Position numbers and translations under genes: made by a program | Shown here: piece after piece, positions 1-8,480 of the stretch | Position numbering within the stretch: the stretch's first letter is position 1 | Layout: each line of letters starts with the position of its first letter | The notes under the pieces: model-generated | Told to the model about the DNA's origin: nothing | Seen by the model: the letters and a program-made list of their open reading frames with translations, nothing else | Databases searched by the model: none | Assembly (NCBI GenBank): GCA_944322025.1 | Contig: CALUOH010000023.1 | Coordinates: forward strand, 1 to 39,969 | Direction: 5' to 3' | Origin: an uncultured Bacteroidales bacterium | Lineage (GTDB): Bacteria > Bacteroidota > Bacteroidia > Bacteroidales > Paludibacteraceae | DNA: 39,969 nucleotides

Positions 1-278
1 TATCCTCTTTTTTTTTTTTTTTTTTAACGGCGAGAGGGTTTAGGTGGAACTACACCGCATATCACAGAATTAGCTACCGTTGCCAAGTCATTACCTCTTT
101 TTTTTTTTAATTCTTATAAATAGCTTGTTTCTAACAGATTCCTATTTGTGTATCGAATTTTTGCAGAAAACAGTATATTTCAGCCCGATAGAACCTATAG
201 ATTCAACATAGAAGTTCAGCCGACAATTCTCCCGCCCCGCTCACCCCTCCACCCCTCCCGTCTTCCATTGTTAATTGT
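1..278. other. left-end intergenic spacer with poly-T tracts
   Basis: No credible gene is seen here. The stretch holds an 18-nt T run (8-25) and an 11-nt T run (98-108), both preceded by CCTC, so this short motif occurs twice. The right part becomes very C-rich as it approaches the first repeat copy. The T runs could be transcript ends of a gene left of the window, but no stem precedes the first run inside the window. Confidence 0.5.
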
Positions 279-325
279 GGTTAAAAACACGTACTCTCGA
301 CGGAGCGGCTACGGACACCATACGG
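279..325 (+). repeat. interspersed intergenic element, copy 1
   Basis: This copy reads GGTTAAAAACACGTACTCTCG and continues with CGGAGCGGCTACGGACACCATACGGA. It shares the invariant core with six other copies in the window (376, 7849, 11880, 20614, 34298, 34483). It belongs to the sub-type with ACGGAGCGG after the core. It lies about 150 nt upstream of the mmdA promoter, in the same sense as that gene, and its flanks are C/T-rich on the plus strand. Confidence 0.85.
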
Positions 326-375
326 ATCATCTCCCCACCCTCACCCCGCCCCTCAGCCCCTTGAATGCAAAATGT

Positions 376-428
376 GGTTAAAAAGTCGTACTCTCGCGCC
401 AGCTCTCAGCCAGCCTCTACGGACTCAC
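376..428 (+). repeat. interspersed intergenic element, copy 2
   Basis: Second copy, in tandem with copy 1 about 50 nt downstream. The core is GGTTAAAAAGTCGTACTCTCG: the dinucleotide after the A run is GT instead of CA, as in copy 6. The second half is more diverged (GCGCCAGCTCTCAG, then CTACGGACTCAC). It ends about 48 nt before the -33 box of the mmdA promoter. Confidence 0.75.
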
Positions 429-475
429 TCCCCGGCACCCACGGACAAAATGCCCTGGCCCTCCGCCCGCCTCTA

Positions 476-506
476 TTGCCCGTTCCGTCAAAAAACACTA
501 CCTTTG
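476..506 (+). promoter_or_regulatory. Bacteroidota-type promoter for mmdA
   Basis: TTG at 476-478 and TACCTTTG at 499-506 are separated by 20 nt. This matches the -33/-7 consensus of the Bacteroidota primary sigma factor. It predicts a leader of about 75 nt before the ATG at 590. Confidence 0.7.
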
Positions 507-589
507 CCCTTTCGGGAGCTGTCGGCTTCCCCAGAAAACTATAATGGCAGCAGCCGCTGCCTGAACAACAAACATAAAAATTCAACTCT

Positions 590-2134
590 ATGTCATTACA
601 ACAGAACATTGAAGAGCTGCGCGAACTGAAAGCCGTAGCCGAAAAGGGCGGAGGCGACGCTGCCATCGAGAAACAGATTTCGATGGGCAAGATGACCGCC
701 CGCGAACGCATCCTCGCGCTCCTCGACCAGGACTCTTTCTACGAATACGACCTCTTTGTAGAGCACGAGGAGCGCAACTTCGGCATGGACAAGAAAGTCC
801 TCCCCGGCGACGGCGTAATCACAGGCATCGGCACCATCAACGGCCGCCCCGTCTGTATCTACGCGCAGGACTTCACCGTCATGGGAGGCTCTCTCGGCCT
901 CAAACACGCCCGCAAGATAACCAAAATCATGGACCACGCCCTCAAAATGAAAGTCCCCTGCATCGGCATCAACGACTCCGGCGGAGCACGCATACAGGAG
1001 GGCATCGGCGCTCTCGCAGGTTACGGCGAAATCTTCTACCGCAACACAATGGCCTCCGGCGTGATACCACAGATATCCGTCATACTCGGCCCCTGCGCCG
1101 GCGGTGCTGTCTACTCGCCCGCCCTCACCGACTTCGTATTCGTAGTCGACAACATATCGAAGATGTTCATCACGGGGCCTAACGTCATCGAGTCAGTCCT
1201 CGGCGAGAAAATCTCACAGGAAGAGCTTGGCGGCGCACGCGTCCACGCCGAAATCACGGGCAATGCCCATTTCTTCGCCAAGTCGGAGATGGAGTGCTTC
1301 TCACAGATAAAGACACTCCTCAGCTACCTTCCCGCGAACAACTCCAAACGCGCCGAGGACATCACGCCGAAACTCCCCGCATTCACGAAGAAAATCGAAG
1401 ACATCATACCCTCAGACCCGAAGCAGCCCTACGACGTGCGCGACATAATACGCGCCATAGTCGACGGCTCCGACTTCTTCGAGGTACAGGAGCTCTTCGC
1501 TCCGAACATCGTCATCGGCTTCGCCCGCCTCAACGGTGAGACTGTGGGCATCGTGGCCAACCAGCCGATGTACCTCGCCGGCGTGCTCGACTGCGACAGT
1601 GCCGACAAGGCGGCTCGCTTCATACGCTACTGCGACTCGTTCAACATCCCCATCATAACCCTCGAAGACATGCCGGGCTACCTTCCCGGTGTCGATCAGG
1701 AGCATGCCGGAGTGATACGCCACGGCGCGAAAGTCCTCTACGCATACTCCGAGGCCACTGTGCCTAAGGTGACAGTCATCCTGCGCAAGGCATACGGCGG
1801 CGGCTACATCGCCATGAACTCCCGTCACCTCGGCGCGGACTTCGTATTCGCGCTTCCCTCCGCCGAGATTGCGGTCATGGGGCCTGAGGGTGCGGCCAAC
1901 ATCATCTTCGCCAAGGAGATACGCGAAGCTGCTGACCCCAACGCCATGCGTGAGGAAAAGGTCAAGGAGTACACGGCTAAGTTTGCCAATCCGTTTGTCG
2001 CCGCCTCTAAGGGCTTCATCGATGCTGTGATAGAGCCGGGCGAGACTCGCGACCTGCTCATACACACCCTTGCAGTCTCAAAGGAGAAAGAGGACTACCG
2101 CCCCGCCAAGAAGCACGGCATACCTCCGTTCTAA
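590..2134 (+). CDS. mmdA: acyl-CoA carboxylase/decarboxylase carboxyltransferase subunit (MmdA/PccB family)
   Basis: This 514-residue protein is the carboxyltransferase that moves a carboxyl group between biotin and an acyl-CoA, probably propionyl-/methylmalonyl-CoA. Both crotonase-like halves are complete. The N-terminal half has SGGARIQEG near residue 130 and GPCAGGAVYSP near 167-177. The C-terminal half has DMPGYLPGVDQE near 360, YGGGYIAMNSR near 401 and EIAVMGPEGA near 425. The length is normal for the family. The start is an ATG about 75 nt behind a good promoter. The next gene encodes the biotin carrier, so the two probably act together. Neither a biotin carboxylase nor a membrane decarboxylase beta subunit is adjacent, so sequence alone does not decide between propionyl-CoA carboxylase and Na+-pumping methylmalonyl-CoA decarboxylase. 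Codon third positions are C-dominated (29 C against 10 G in the 50 codons from 1322), matching the C-skewed spacer upstream. Confidence 0.9.
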   Translation: MSLQQNIEELRELKAVAEKGGGDAAIEKQISMGKMTARERILALLDQDSFYEYDLFVEHEERNFGMDKKVLPGDGVITGIGTINGRPVCIYAQDFTVMGGSLGLKHARKITKIMDHALKMKVPCIGINDSGGARIQEGIGALAGYGEIFYRNTMASGVIPQISVILGPCAGGAVYSPALTDFVFVVDNISKMFITGPNVIESVLGEKISQEELGGARVHAEITGNAHFFAKSEMECFSQIKTLLSYLPANNSKRAEDITPKLPAFTKKIEDIIPSDPKQPYDVRDIIRAIVDGSDFFEVQELFAPNIVIGFARLNGETVGIVANQPMYLAGVLDCDSADKAARFIRYCDSFNIPIITLEDMPGYLPGVDQEHAGVIRHGAKVLYAYSEATVPKVTVILRKAYGGGYIAMNSRHLGADFVFALPSAEIAVMGPEGAANIIFAKEIREAADPNAMREEKVKEYTAKFANPFVAASKGFIDAVIEPGETRDLLIHTLAVSKEKEDYRPAKKHGIPPF

Positions 2135-2194
2135 TCGGCGGCATGTCTGGTGCATCGTGGCACATATCGGTTAACTTCTAAAATGTAAATATTT

Positions 2195-2521
2195 ATGACA
2201 GAGATAAAAGAGAAAGATGAGCTTGTCGATTTCGCGGTCACTGCCCGCAAGTACAAGACTCTGCTCACCGAGAAATACAAGCACCGCAAGTTCTGGGAAG
2301 CCCCGAACGACAAGGAAGTGCGCTCCCACATCCCCGGTACGATAGTGAAAATCTGCGTCGAGGCCGGACAGGAGGTCAAGGCGGGGGAACTTCTTCTCGT
2401 CCACGAGGCCATGAAGATGCAGAACCGTGTGGAGATGCCGTACGACGGCAGGATAGCCAAAATCAACGTCACCGAGGGAGAGAAGATACCCAAGGACTTT
2501 GTGATGGTTGAGATAGCCTGA
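2195..2521 (+). CDS. biotin carboxyl carrier protein (biotinyl domain)
   Basis: This 108-residue carrier protein shuttles carboxyl groups as carboxybiotin between partner active sites. The biotinyl-domain hallmark EAMKMQN is present, with the modified lysine at K74. The hammerhead fold is framed by HIPGTIVKICVEAGQEVKAGE and by the repeat of that half, YDGRIAKINVTEGEKI. The first 40 residues are a charged extension (TARKYKTLLTEKYKHRKFW) rather than the Pro/Ala-rich linker of many BCCPs. The gene lies 60 nt after mmdA on the same strand and ends just before a strong terminator, so the two form a bicistronic unit. It is the likely biotin donor for the upstream carboxyltransferase. Confidence 0.88.
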   Translation: MTEIKEKDELVDFAVTARKYKTLLTEKYKHRKFWEAPNDKEVRSHIPGTIVKICVEAGQEVKAGELLLVHEAMKMQNRVEMPYDGRIAKINVTEGEKIPKDFVMVEIA

Positions 2522-2540
2522 CCGCTTGGACAGGATACGG

Positions 2541-2589
2541 AAAAGAGGAGCTCCGGTATACAAGCCTTGTATACCGGAGCTCCTCTTTT
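2541..2589. terminator. bidirectional terminator between convergent operons
   Basis: A perfect 24-bp inverted repeat (AAAAGAGGAGCTCCGGTATA onward and its complement) has a T run at either 3' end. It lies between the biotin carrier gene (plus) and the nitroreductase gene (minus), so it can end both transcripts. Confidence 0.9.
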
Positions 2590-2610
2590 AATGCACTCTT
2601 GTGCGGAGTC

Positions 2611-3252
2611 TTATTTTGCGGGCTGTTTCTCATAGCCCACAGGGTGGTTTATCATGGGCGTCTCGCCTTTCCCGAGTTTCAGCCCCTTGATTATCGCCTC
2701 CTTGTCCATTGACCCGCGCGGCACAGTGGCAAGCCCTCCGGCGGTGCAGTACAGGCAGATGTTCTGTGACACATAGCCCGCATCCATTGCGCCGAGCGTC
2801 ATCGCGCTGCTATTGCCGAACTTCTCTGTGTTGCTCACCAGGACAATCGCCACAGGGGCATCTTCGACAAACTTCTGTCCTCCGGCTACGGCAGGGCGCA
2901 GGTCTTCCGTTGTGACAGGCACAAGCGCGTGGCCCGTCGGGTCATACAGATAAGCCCCCTCTTTCATACAGACATATATCTCTATGTCCTGTTTGTTCAG
3001 AGCCGATGGGGCTGTGCGCTTGCCGTCCTCGCGGTTCACCCCGTTCGCCGCCCACAGCAGGTTCGACAGTTCTTGTCTCGTAATCATACGCCCGTCAAAA
3101 CTCCTTACTGACCTGCGCTGGGCAAGTGCCTCCATGAGGGGGGCATCCATATCTTTCTGAGGTTTCGGCAGGGCTATCGCCTTCTCTCCCTGCGCAAAGA
3201 TACACGGCATGGCCAGCACTGCCGCCGCCACTAACAAAATCACTCTTCCCAT
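2611..3252 (-). CDS. exported nitroreductase-family protein (SagB/ThcOx-like)
   Basis: This 213-residue FMN-dependent nitroreductase-fold protein starts with a signal peptide (ILLVAAAVLAMPCIFAQG). The FMN-binding family start, ALAQRRSVRSFDGRMITRQELSNLLWAANGVNR, lies near residues 43-76. SMTLGAMDAGYVSQNICLYC-like packing near 152-172 fits the domain, as does the C-terminal LGKGETPMINHPVGY. Export makes a cytosolic nitro-drug role unlikely; the natural substrate is unknown. It is the last gene of the minus-strand run that starts with the DUF4831 gene, 34 nt after yraN, and ends at the 2541-2589 terminator. Confidence 0.85.
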   Translation of the reverse strand: MGRVILLVAAAVLAMPCIFAQGEKAIALPKPQKDMDAPLMEALAQRRSVRSFDGRMITRQELSNLLWAANGVNREDGKRTAPSALNKQDIEIYVCMKEGAYLYDPTGHALVPVTTEDLRPAVAGGQKFVEDAPVAIVLVSNTEKFGNSSAMTLGAMDAGYVSQNICLYCTAGGLATVPRGSMDKEAIIKGLKLGKGETPMINHPVGYEKQPAK

Positions 3253-3286
3253 ACTCTCTCTAATGTTTTATCGGTTATTAAATAGT

Positions 3287-3661
3287 CTATCTCCTCGATA
3301 TCGGAGGCACGAAAGCGTCCTCTATATGCTCTATCTCGTATGTGCCGTCATCCCGGCAGACCACAGACACTATGTCAAAACGCACATCCACGTCCAAATC
3401 CTTCATGGTCACATAGTTCTGCGCCGCGTCTACTATATGCCCTATCTTCTTGCGCCCCACAGCCTCTTCCGGCATGCCGTAATCCGTTGACGAACGGGCT
3501 TTTACCTCCACTATCACAAGCGTCTGCCCGTCCATGGCCACAACGTCTATCTCGCAATGCCCCGCACGCCAGTTGTTGTCCAGTATCCTGTACCCCTTAC
3601 GTGTCAGAAACGAGTGTACGGCGAGTTCCGCATCGTGCCCCAACTCATTGTGCCTTGCCAT
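3287..3661 (-). CDS. yraN: YraN/UPF0102 family nuclease-like protein
   Basis: This 124-residue protein has the PD-(D/E)XK-like fold of the UPF0102 family. Visible motifs are the N-terminal LGHDAELAVHSFLTRKGYRIL, the catalytic-type GHCEIDVVAMDGQTLVIVEVKAR (acidic residues plus EVK), and a C-terminal RFDIVSV strand. It is full length for the family. The cellular role is not established; family members are often predicted to be Holliday-junction-resolvase-like. It starts 20 nt after the uvrA stop codon and so belongs to the same transcription unit. Confidence 0.9.
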   Translation of the reverse strand: MARHNELGHDAELAVHSFLTRKGYRILDNNWRAGHCEIDVVAMDGQTLVIVEVKARSSTDYGMPEEAVGRKKIGHIVDAAQNYVTMKDLDVDVRFDIVSVVCRDDGTYEIEHIEDAFVPPISRR

Positions 3662-3681
3662 GATACCCTCTCTTTAACGTC

Positions 3682-6480
3682 TTACGCTTCCAGCAGTTCC
3701 CGCAGATAATGTCCCGTGTATGAGTTCTCAACGGCAACCACCTGTTCCGGAGTGCCATCCGCCACTATGTTACCTCCCTCCTTACCGCCCTCCGGGCCTA
3801 TGTCTATTATGTGGTCGGCGCACTTTATTACGTGGAGGTTATGCTCCACTATCAGCACCGTGTGCCCCTTGGCTATCAATGCATCGAATGCTTTCAGCAG
3901 GGTGTTTATGTCGTGCGTGTGCAGTCCCGTGGTCGGTTCGTCGAAGATGAAGAACATCGGCTCTTCGCTCTCCTGCGCGAGGAAATAGGCCAGCTTGACC
4001 CTCTGGCTCTCTCCGCCGGAGAGTGTAGAACTTGCCTGCCCGAGTTTCACATAGCCTATGCCCACATCCTGCAACGGCTTGAGCCGCTTCACTATCCTCC
4101 GGCTTGTGGCATCGGACATGAAAGAGAAGAAGTCTATCGCTTGGTTCACTGACATCTCCAGCACGTCATGTATGCTCTTGCCTCCTACCTTCACTTCCAG
4201 TATGTCGCTCTTGAACCTCGTCCCGTGGCACGCCTCGCACGGCAGCACTATGTCCGCCATAAACTGCATAGGCACGGTCACTGTCCCCTCGCCCTGACAC
4301 ACTTCGCAGCGGCCGCCGTCCACATTGAACGAGAAGTGCGCCGCCGTGTAGCCCATCTGTTTCGAGAGCGGCTGGTCAGCGAACAGCTTGCGTATGTCGT
4401 CGTACGCTTTGAGGTATGTGACCGGATTGGAGCGGGACGATTTGCCTATCGGGTTCTGGTCAACCATCTCCACTGCCGAGATGAGGTGCAGGCTTCCGGT
4501 GAGCGAGGCATAGCTTGCTTTCGTATCAGCTGCCCCGGTGAAGTGTTTTTTCAACGCCTGATACAGGACATCGCGCACGAGGCTCGATTTGCCGGAGCCG
4601 GATACTCCAGTCACCACCGTCATTACACCGAGGGGGAACTTCACGTCTATGCCTTTCAGGTTGTTCTGTGTCGCCCCCGTGATTTCTATATAGTTCGACC
4701 ACTTGCGCCGCGAGGCGGGCAGTTTGATGCCAAGCTCTCCGCGCAGATATTTCAGCGTGTACGACTCGGGGGCGTCGGCAGAGCCAAGCTCCGCCACGGG
4801 TGAGGTCATCACTATGCGCCCGCCGCGCATCCCCGCTTCCGGGCCTATGTCCACTATGTAGTCCGCCGCACGCATTATCTCCTCATCATGCTCAACGACT
4901 ACGACCGTATTGCCCAGTCCTTGCAGCCGGCGCAGTACGGAGATAAGCCGTGCCGTGTCACGCGGGTGTAATCCTATGCTCGGCTCGTCAAGGACGTAGA
5001 GTGACCCCACGAGTGACGAACCGAGTGACGTGGCAAGGTTGATGCGCTGGCTCTCGCCGCCTGATAGCGTATTGCTCTGGCGGTTGAGCGTCAGATAGCC
5101 CAACCCCACGTCAATGAGGAAGTTGATGCGGGAGGTAATCTCTTTCAGCAGCCGCTCCGCGATGCTGTGCTCGTGCTCGGTCAGTTGCAGCGTGTCGAAG
5201 AACGTTTTTAGTTCCGTGACCGGCATGTCGACAAGCTCCGATATGGCGCGGCCGCCTACCTTCACGTATCCCGCCTCTCGTCTCAGCCTCGTGCCGTGGC
5301 AGTCGGGGCATACGGTCTTGCCCCGATAGCGCGCCAGCATGACGCGGTACTGTATCTTATACTGTTGGCTTTCTACCCATTTGAAGAACTCGTCCAGCCC
5401 GTGGAACCACTGGTTGCCCGTCCACAGCAGCCGCTGCTGTTCGGGCGTGAGCTTATAGTATGGGCGGTGTATGGGGAAACCGAACTTGTCCGCGTGGGCT
5501 ATCAGCTCCTGCTTCCATTCGCCCATAGTCTCGCCACGCCAGCACGCCACAGCGTCCTGATAGACGGAGAGGCTCTTGTCCGGCACGACAAGGTCGGGGT
5601 CTATGCCGAGTACGCGCCCGTAGCCCTCGCATGTGGGGCACGCGCCGAGAGGGTTATTGAAGGCAAACATCTTGTCACTCGGCAACTCGAAGCGCATGCC
5701 GTCAGCCTCGAAAGCTTTGGAAAAGGGGGTGCGTACAAGGCCACCATCGGCCGTCTCGTGCATGACCGTACACTCGTCACGTCCCTCGAAAAAGGCGGTT
5801 TCCACAGAGTCGTACAGTCGGTTTTTCAATTCGCGCTCACGCGATACGCGTACGCGGTCAATCACGAGGCGCATGTCGCCCCACCGCTTCTCCACCCACT
5901 CATTGCCGGCGATGTCCGATATGCGGTGAAACTCCCCGTCGAGCTCCACTCGGCTGAACCCCTGCGACATTAGCACTTTCAGTGTCTCACCGGGCTTGCG
6001 CTCCTTAGCGGGGGTGAGCGGCGCAAGCAGGTAGGCCGCCGTCCCGTCAGGGAGCGACAGTATGTGGTTTATCACGTCGTCCACCGTGTGCCGCTTCACC
6101 TCTTGGCCCGAGACGGGGGAGAAGGTGCGCCCAATGCGGGCGTAGAGCAGCTTCATGTACTCGTAAATCTCCGTGGTAGTGCCGACAGTGGAACGCGGGT
6201 TGTTGCTTATGACTTTCTGCTCAATCGCGATGGCGGGCGGGATGCCCTTGATGTAGTCCACTTCGGGCTTGTCCATGCGCCCAAGGAACTGGCGCACATA
6301 GCTGGACAGCGACTCGACATAACGCCGCTGCCCCTCGGCATATAGCGTGTCGAACGCAAGCGACGACTTGCCGGAGCCGGAGACTCCCGTGATGACAATC
6401 AGCTGGTTGCGCGGCAAGTCGAGGTCAACCCCTTTAAGGTTGTGTACCCTCGCGTTCTTAATCTGTATGTATTGTGACAT
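3682..6480 (-). CDS. uvrA: excinuclease ABC subunit A
   Basis: UvrA (932 residues) is the damage-recognition ATPase of nucleotide excision repair; it scans DNA as a dimer and loads UvrB. Both ABC modules are complete. Walker A GVSGSGKSS occurs at residues 32-40 and again near 623. Signature motifs LSGGESQR occur near 472 and 820. The first zinc module has CPTC near 280 and CPDC near 390; the second has CEVC and CEAC near 724-750. Length is normal. It is the second gene of a minus-strand operon, 66 nt after the DUF4831 gene and 20 nt before yraN. uvrB is not in the window. Confidence 0.97.
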   Translation of the reverse strand: MSQYIQIKNARVHNLKGVDLDLPRNQLIVITGVSGSGKSSLAFDTLYAEGQRRYVESLSSYVRQFLGRMDKPEVDYIKGIPPAIAIEQKVISNNPRSTVGTTTEIYEYMKLLYARIGRTFSPVSGQEVKRHTVDDVINHILSLPDGTAAYLLAPLTPAKERKPGETLKVLMSQGFSRVELDGEFHRISDIAGNEWVEKRWGDMRLVIDRVRVSRERELKNRLYDSVETAFFEGRDECTVMHETADGGLVRTPFSKAFEADGMRFELPSDKMFAFNNPLGACPTCEGYGRVLGIDPDLVVPDKSLSVYQDAVACWRGETMGEWKQELIAHADKFGFPIHRPYYKLTPEQQRLLWTGNQWFHGLDEFFKWVESQQYKIQYRVMLARYRGKTVCPDCHGTRLRREAGYVKVGGRAISELVDMPVTELKTFFDTLQLTEHEHSIAERLLKEITSRINFLIDVGLGYLTLNRQSNTLSGGESQRINLATSLGSSLVGSLYVLDEPSIGLHPRDTARLISVLRRLQGLGNTVVVVEHDEEIMRAADYIVDIGPEAGMRGGRIVMTSPVAELGSADAPESYTLKYLRGELGIKLPASRRKWSNYIEITGATQNNLKGIDVKFPLGVMTVVTGVSGSGKSSLVRDVLYQALKKHFTGAADTKASYASLTGSLHLISAVEMVDQNPIGKSSRSNPVTYLKAYDDIRKLFADQPLSKQMGYTAAHFSFNVDGGRCEVCQGEGTVTVPMQFMADIVLPCEACHGTRFKSDILEVKVGGKSIHDVLEMSVNQAIDFFSFMSDATSRRIVKRLKPLQDVGIGYVKLGQASSTLSGGESQRVKLAYFLAQESEEPMFFIFDEPTTGLHTHDINTLLKAFDALIAKGHTVLIVEHNLHVIKCADHIIDIGPEGGKEGGNIVADGTPEQVVAVENSYTGHYLRELLEA

Positions 6481-6546
6481 ATATTCTCCTCTCTTTTCTC
6501 CTCCTCAAAACATTGACCGGCCGCGGATTGGCCGGGGGCGTGCGTC

Positions 6547-7674
6547 TCAGTGCGTGACGCTGACCACAGTACCCTCTTTCGAGAAGCGTACTGATACGCC
6601 GGGGTCGTCGGTCAGCGCAGCGGGCAGGTATGTCGCGTAGCCGAACTGCGGCACGGGCAGGGTGCGGCTGACGCTGAACGCGCCGTTGTCCGTCACGCGG
6701 ACATCAGCACTGCCCGGCACTATGTAGTAGAGGCCTTTCGCCGCCTTTTCCTCTTTCTTGCCCATAACGGGGGCAGTGCGGTAGTCGCCCTTGACGTTGA
6801 TGTATACGGGAGAGCCGATGAGGTTGTCGGCGGGCAGCAGTCCCTCGATGGTCGATATGCGGAAGATGACGTGGTTGGTCACATCCTCTTCGGGGGCGTA
6901 GGTGTAGCGGCGCACCATGGAGCGCACGGAGCGTTTGCCGGTGAAGAGAGAAACAAGCTCGCACTCGGTGCGGTCCATCTCTTCAAGAATGGCCCGCACA
7001 GCCCCGCCGTCGGCAGCAAGCTCCATCTCGCCGGAGAGGAGGGCGGCGCGGCTCTCGCGTATGCGGTATATCTGTTTGGCAGCCATCTCCGCCATTTTGG
7101 GGATGGAGTTGGCTACCAGAGCCTCCTCGCCGAGTACGGACATGTCGAACTCCAGCGGCATGGCAGGCCGTGCGTCCTTGTGCTGTTGTCTGTGGCGCGG
7201 CATGGCGTCGTGCGCACGGCGCGGTTCACGGGAGCGGTCGGCCTTAGGACCGCGCTCCGGCGCACATTCGGGCGCGGGGCGGGGCGGCTCAGGGAGGTTG
7301 ACCCCCTCGATGATGCCCGACGGGGATAGGCGCAGCATGTGGGCCACGTCCTTTTTCGTCACGGCTACGTTGAAGCAGCGTTCCGCGTCGGGCTCAGGGT
7401 GCGAGGTTATGCGGACGTTCTTCAACCTCCATTCGTGTCTCTCCTTGACAATGACGTCATCAGTGGCGAGATACCTCTCGGCGTACTGGTAGAAGGGCCC
7501 GGGCTTCTCCTCGATGCATTCGGCTTCGGCACGGACATCAATCACGGTACGGGGCAGATAATATACGACTCCGGTGGGCACTGACGAGCCCGGCACGTAG
7601 TGGGTCACGGAGGTCTGCGCCGGCAGCGAGAGCGCGGCGGCACAGAGGGCAGCGGCTAAAAAACAACGTTTCAT
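6547..7674 (-). CDS. DUF4831 family exported protein
   Basis: This 375-residue protein starts with a signal peptide (KRCFLAAALCAAALSLPAQ) followed by the DUF4831-like start THYVPGSSVPTGVVYYLPRT. The middle (about residues 130-170) is a low-complexity Pro/Arg/Glu-rich insert. The C-terminal third contains the family region around EEDVTNHVIFRISTIEGLL and ends with a small beta-rich segment. The function of DUF4831 is unknown; the protein is probably periplasmic or outer-membrane associated. It is the first gene behind a near-consensus promoter at 7748-7779 and leads the run uvrA-yraN-nitroreductase. Plus-strand DNA here is G-skewed, so its sense codons are C-rich, consistent with repeat copy 3 upstream. 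Confidence 0.8.
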   Translation of the reverse strand: MKRCFLAAALCAAALSLPAQTSVTHYVPGSSVPTGVVYYLPRTVIDVRAEAECIEEKPGPFYQYAERYLATDDVIVKERHEWRLKNVRITSHPEPDAERCFNVAVTKKDVAHMLRLSPSGIIEGVNLPEPPRPAPECAPERGPKADRSREPRRAHDAMPRHRQQHKDARPAMPLEFDMSVLGEEALVANSIPKMAEMAAKQIYRIRESRAALLSGEMELAADGGAVRAILEEMDRTECELVSLFTGKRSVRSMVRRYTYAPEEDVTNHVIFRISTIEGLLPADNLIGSPVYINVKGDYRTAPVMGKKEEKAAKGLYYIVPGSADVRVTDNGAFSVSRTLPVPQFGYATYLPAALTDDPGVSVRFSKEGTVVSVTH

Positions 7675-7747
7675 ATCTATCTTGATTAAGGTTTATGGTC
7701 AGGCAGAGGCGGCTTTCGGCGAGCCGCATCCCTGTCTTGTGTCTGTA

Positions 7748-7779
7748 CAAAGGTAAGAAAAGTCTGACATACCGGCAAA
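7748..7779 (-). promoter_or_regulatory. promoter of the DUF4831-uvrA operon
   Basis: On the minus strand TTTG (7776-7779) and TACCTTTG (7748-7755) are spaced by 20 nt, a perfect match to the Bacteroidota consensus. The predicted leader is about 65 nt. Confidence 0.8.
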
Positions 7780-7848
7780 AGTTTCATGGCCAGCAGGCGC
7801 ATAGGGGCTTTGAAGGAGGGGAAAAGGCGGGTGAAGGGTCCGTAGGTG

Positions 7849-7899
7849 CTCCGTAGGGTGTCCGTGGCCGCTCCGTCGAGAGTACGTGTTTTTAACTCT
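7849..7899 (-). repeat. interspersed intergenic element, copy 3
   Basis: In minus-strand sense it reads AGAGTTAAAAACACGTACTCTCG, then ACGGAGCGGCCACGGACACCCTACGGAG. It lies about 70 nt upstream of the -33 box of the DUF4831 promoter, in that gene's sense. The plus strand around it is extremely G-rich (34 G against 7 C in 7921-7980). An ATG directly precedes the core, as in copy 5, and both copies share the extended flank AAATCTAAATGAGAG. Confidence 0.85.
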
Positions 7900-7912
7900 C
7901 ATTTAGATTTGC

Positions 7913-7950
7913 GGGAGGGGTGGGAGAGGAGGCGGGGCGGGGGAGTGGGG
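7913..7950 (+). other. G-rich tract with G-quadruplex potential
   Basis: Successive runs of 3-5 G (7913-7915, 7917-7920, 7922-7924, 7934-7937, 7939-7943, 7947-7950) with short spacers meet the simple intramolecular G-quadruplex pattern on the plus strand, next to repeat copy 3. Formation in the cell is not shown by sequence. Confidence 0.45.
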
Positions 7951-8364
7951 AGGGACGGAAAAGGGTACAACTGTGCAGCGCGTATGGAGGGCAAAGCGGG
8001 GCGCAGTCAGGCGCATTCATGTCGTTTTTTATCAGGTATGCGGGTGTTTTTTGTGCAATGTTAAATTTATGGGTTTAACGTAAGATAACTTAAATGTAAA
8101 ATTTTGCTGTGCGACATGTCGCTCCTTTCGCTGACGGCAGAAATGTGCTGTGCTGACAGAGCATGTGTTGCGGGACAGCATTAACTGGAGGGTTAAATAA
8201 TTCGGGGGAACGCTTTGTAGAAGCATTGTGTTATCTTAAATCAGATGCCAGTGTTAACAAACGGGCAGGCATTTCTATCCTGCGTTTCAATCTATCGCGT
8301 CCGATTTCTTCACGTTATTCTCCAAGCGTTTTTTTTTTTTGCAATATGTGAAAATCATCGAATG
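7951..8364. other. non-coding upstream region of the T9SS protein gene
   Basis: No credible gene is present. Composition shifts from G-rich (next to repeat copy 3) to AT-rich, with a T run at 8329-8340. I see no convincing terminator or riboswitch. Confidence 0.5.
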
Positions 8365-8372
8365 TATATTTG
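8338..8372 (+). promoter_or_regulatory. candidate promoter for the T9SS cargo gene
   Basis: TATATTTG at 8365-8372 is a good -7 box. The nearest TTTG (8338-8341) is 23 nt upstream, a little further than the usual 19-21 nt. It would give a leader of about 100 nt before the ATG at 8481. Confidence 0.5.
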
Positions 8373-8480
8373 GTCGGTTTTGCAAGAGTGCCGTCAGCCG
8401 GATGATGTTCTTTTCCATTAGTGCAAATGAGGAAGGAGCAGGGAAAATCCGGCAGGCGAAATATAAAAAACGACAAGCAT

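Noticed and set aside
279..428. CRISPR-like reading of tandem copies 1-2 (and 6-7)
   Set aside because: Only two diverged copies per site, with no regular spacer length and no cas genes.
148..711. Overlapping short ORFs on both strands before mmdA
   Set aside because: They are Pro/Ser/Arg-rich, arise from the C-rich spacer that has few stop codons, and cross repeat copies 1 and 2 and the mmdA promoter.
8329..8340. T run as terminator of an upstream small gene
   Set aside because: No stem precedes it and there is no credible ORF or promoter for a transcript ending there; it may instead be part of the promoter region.
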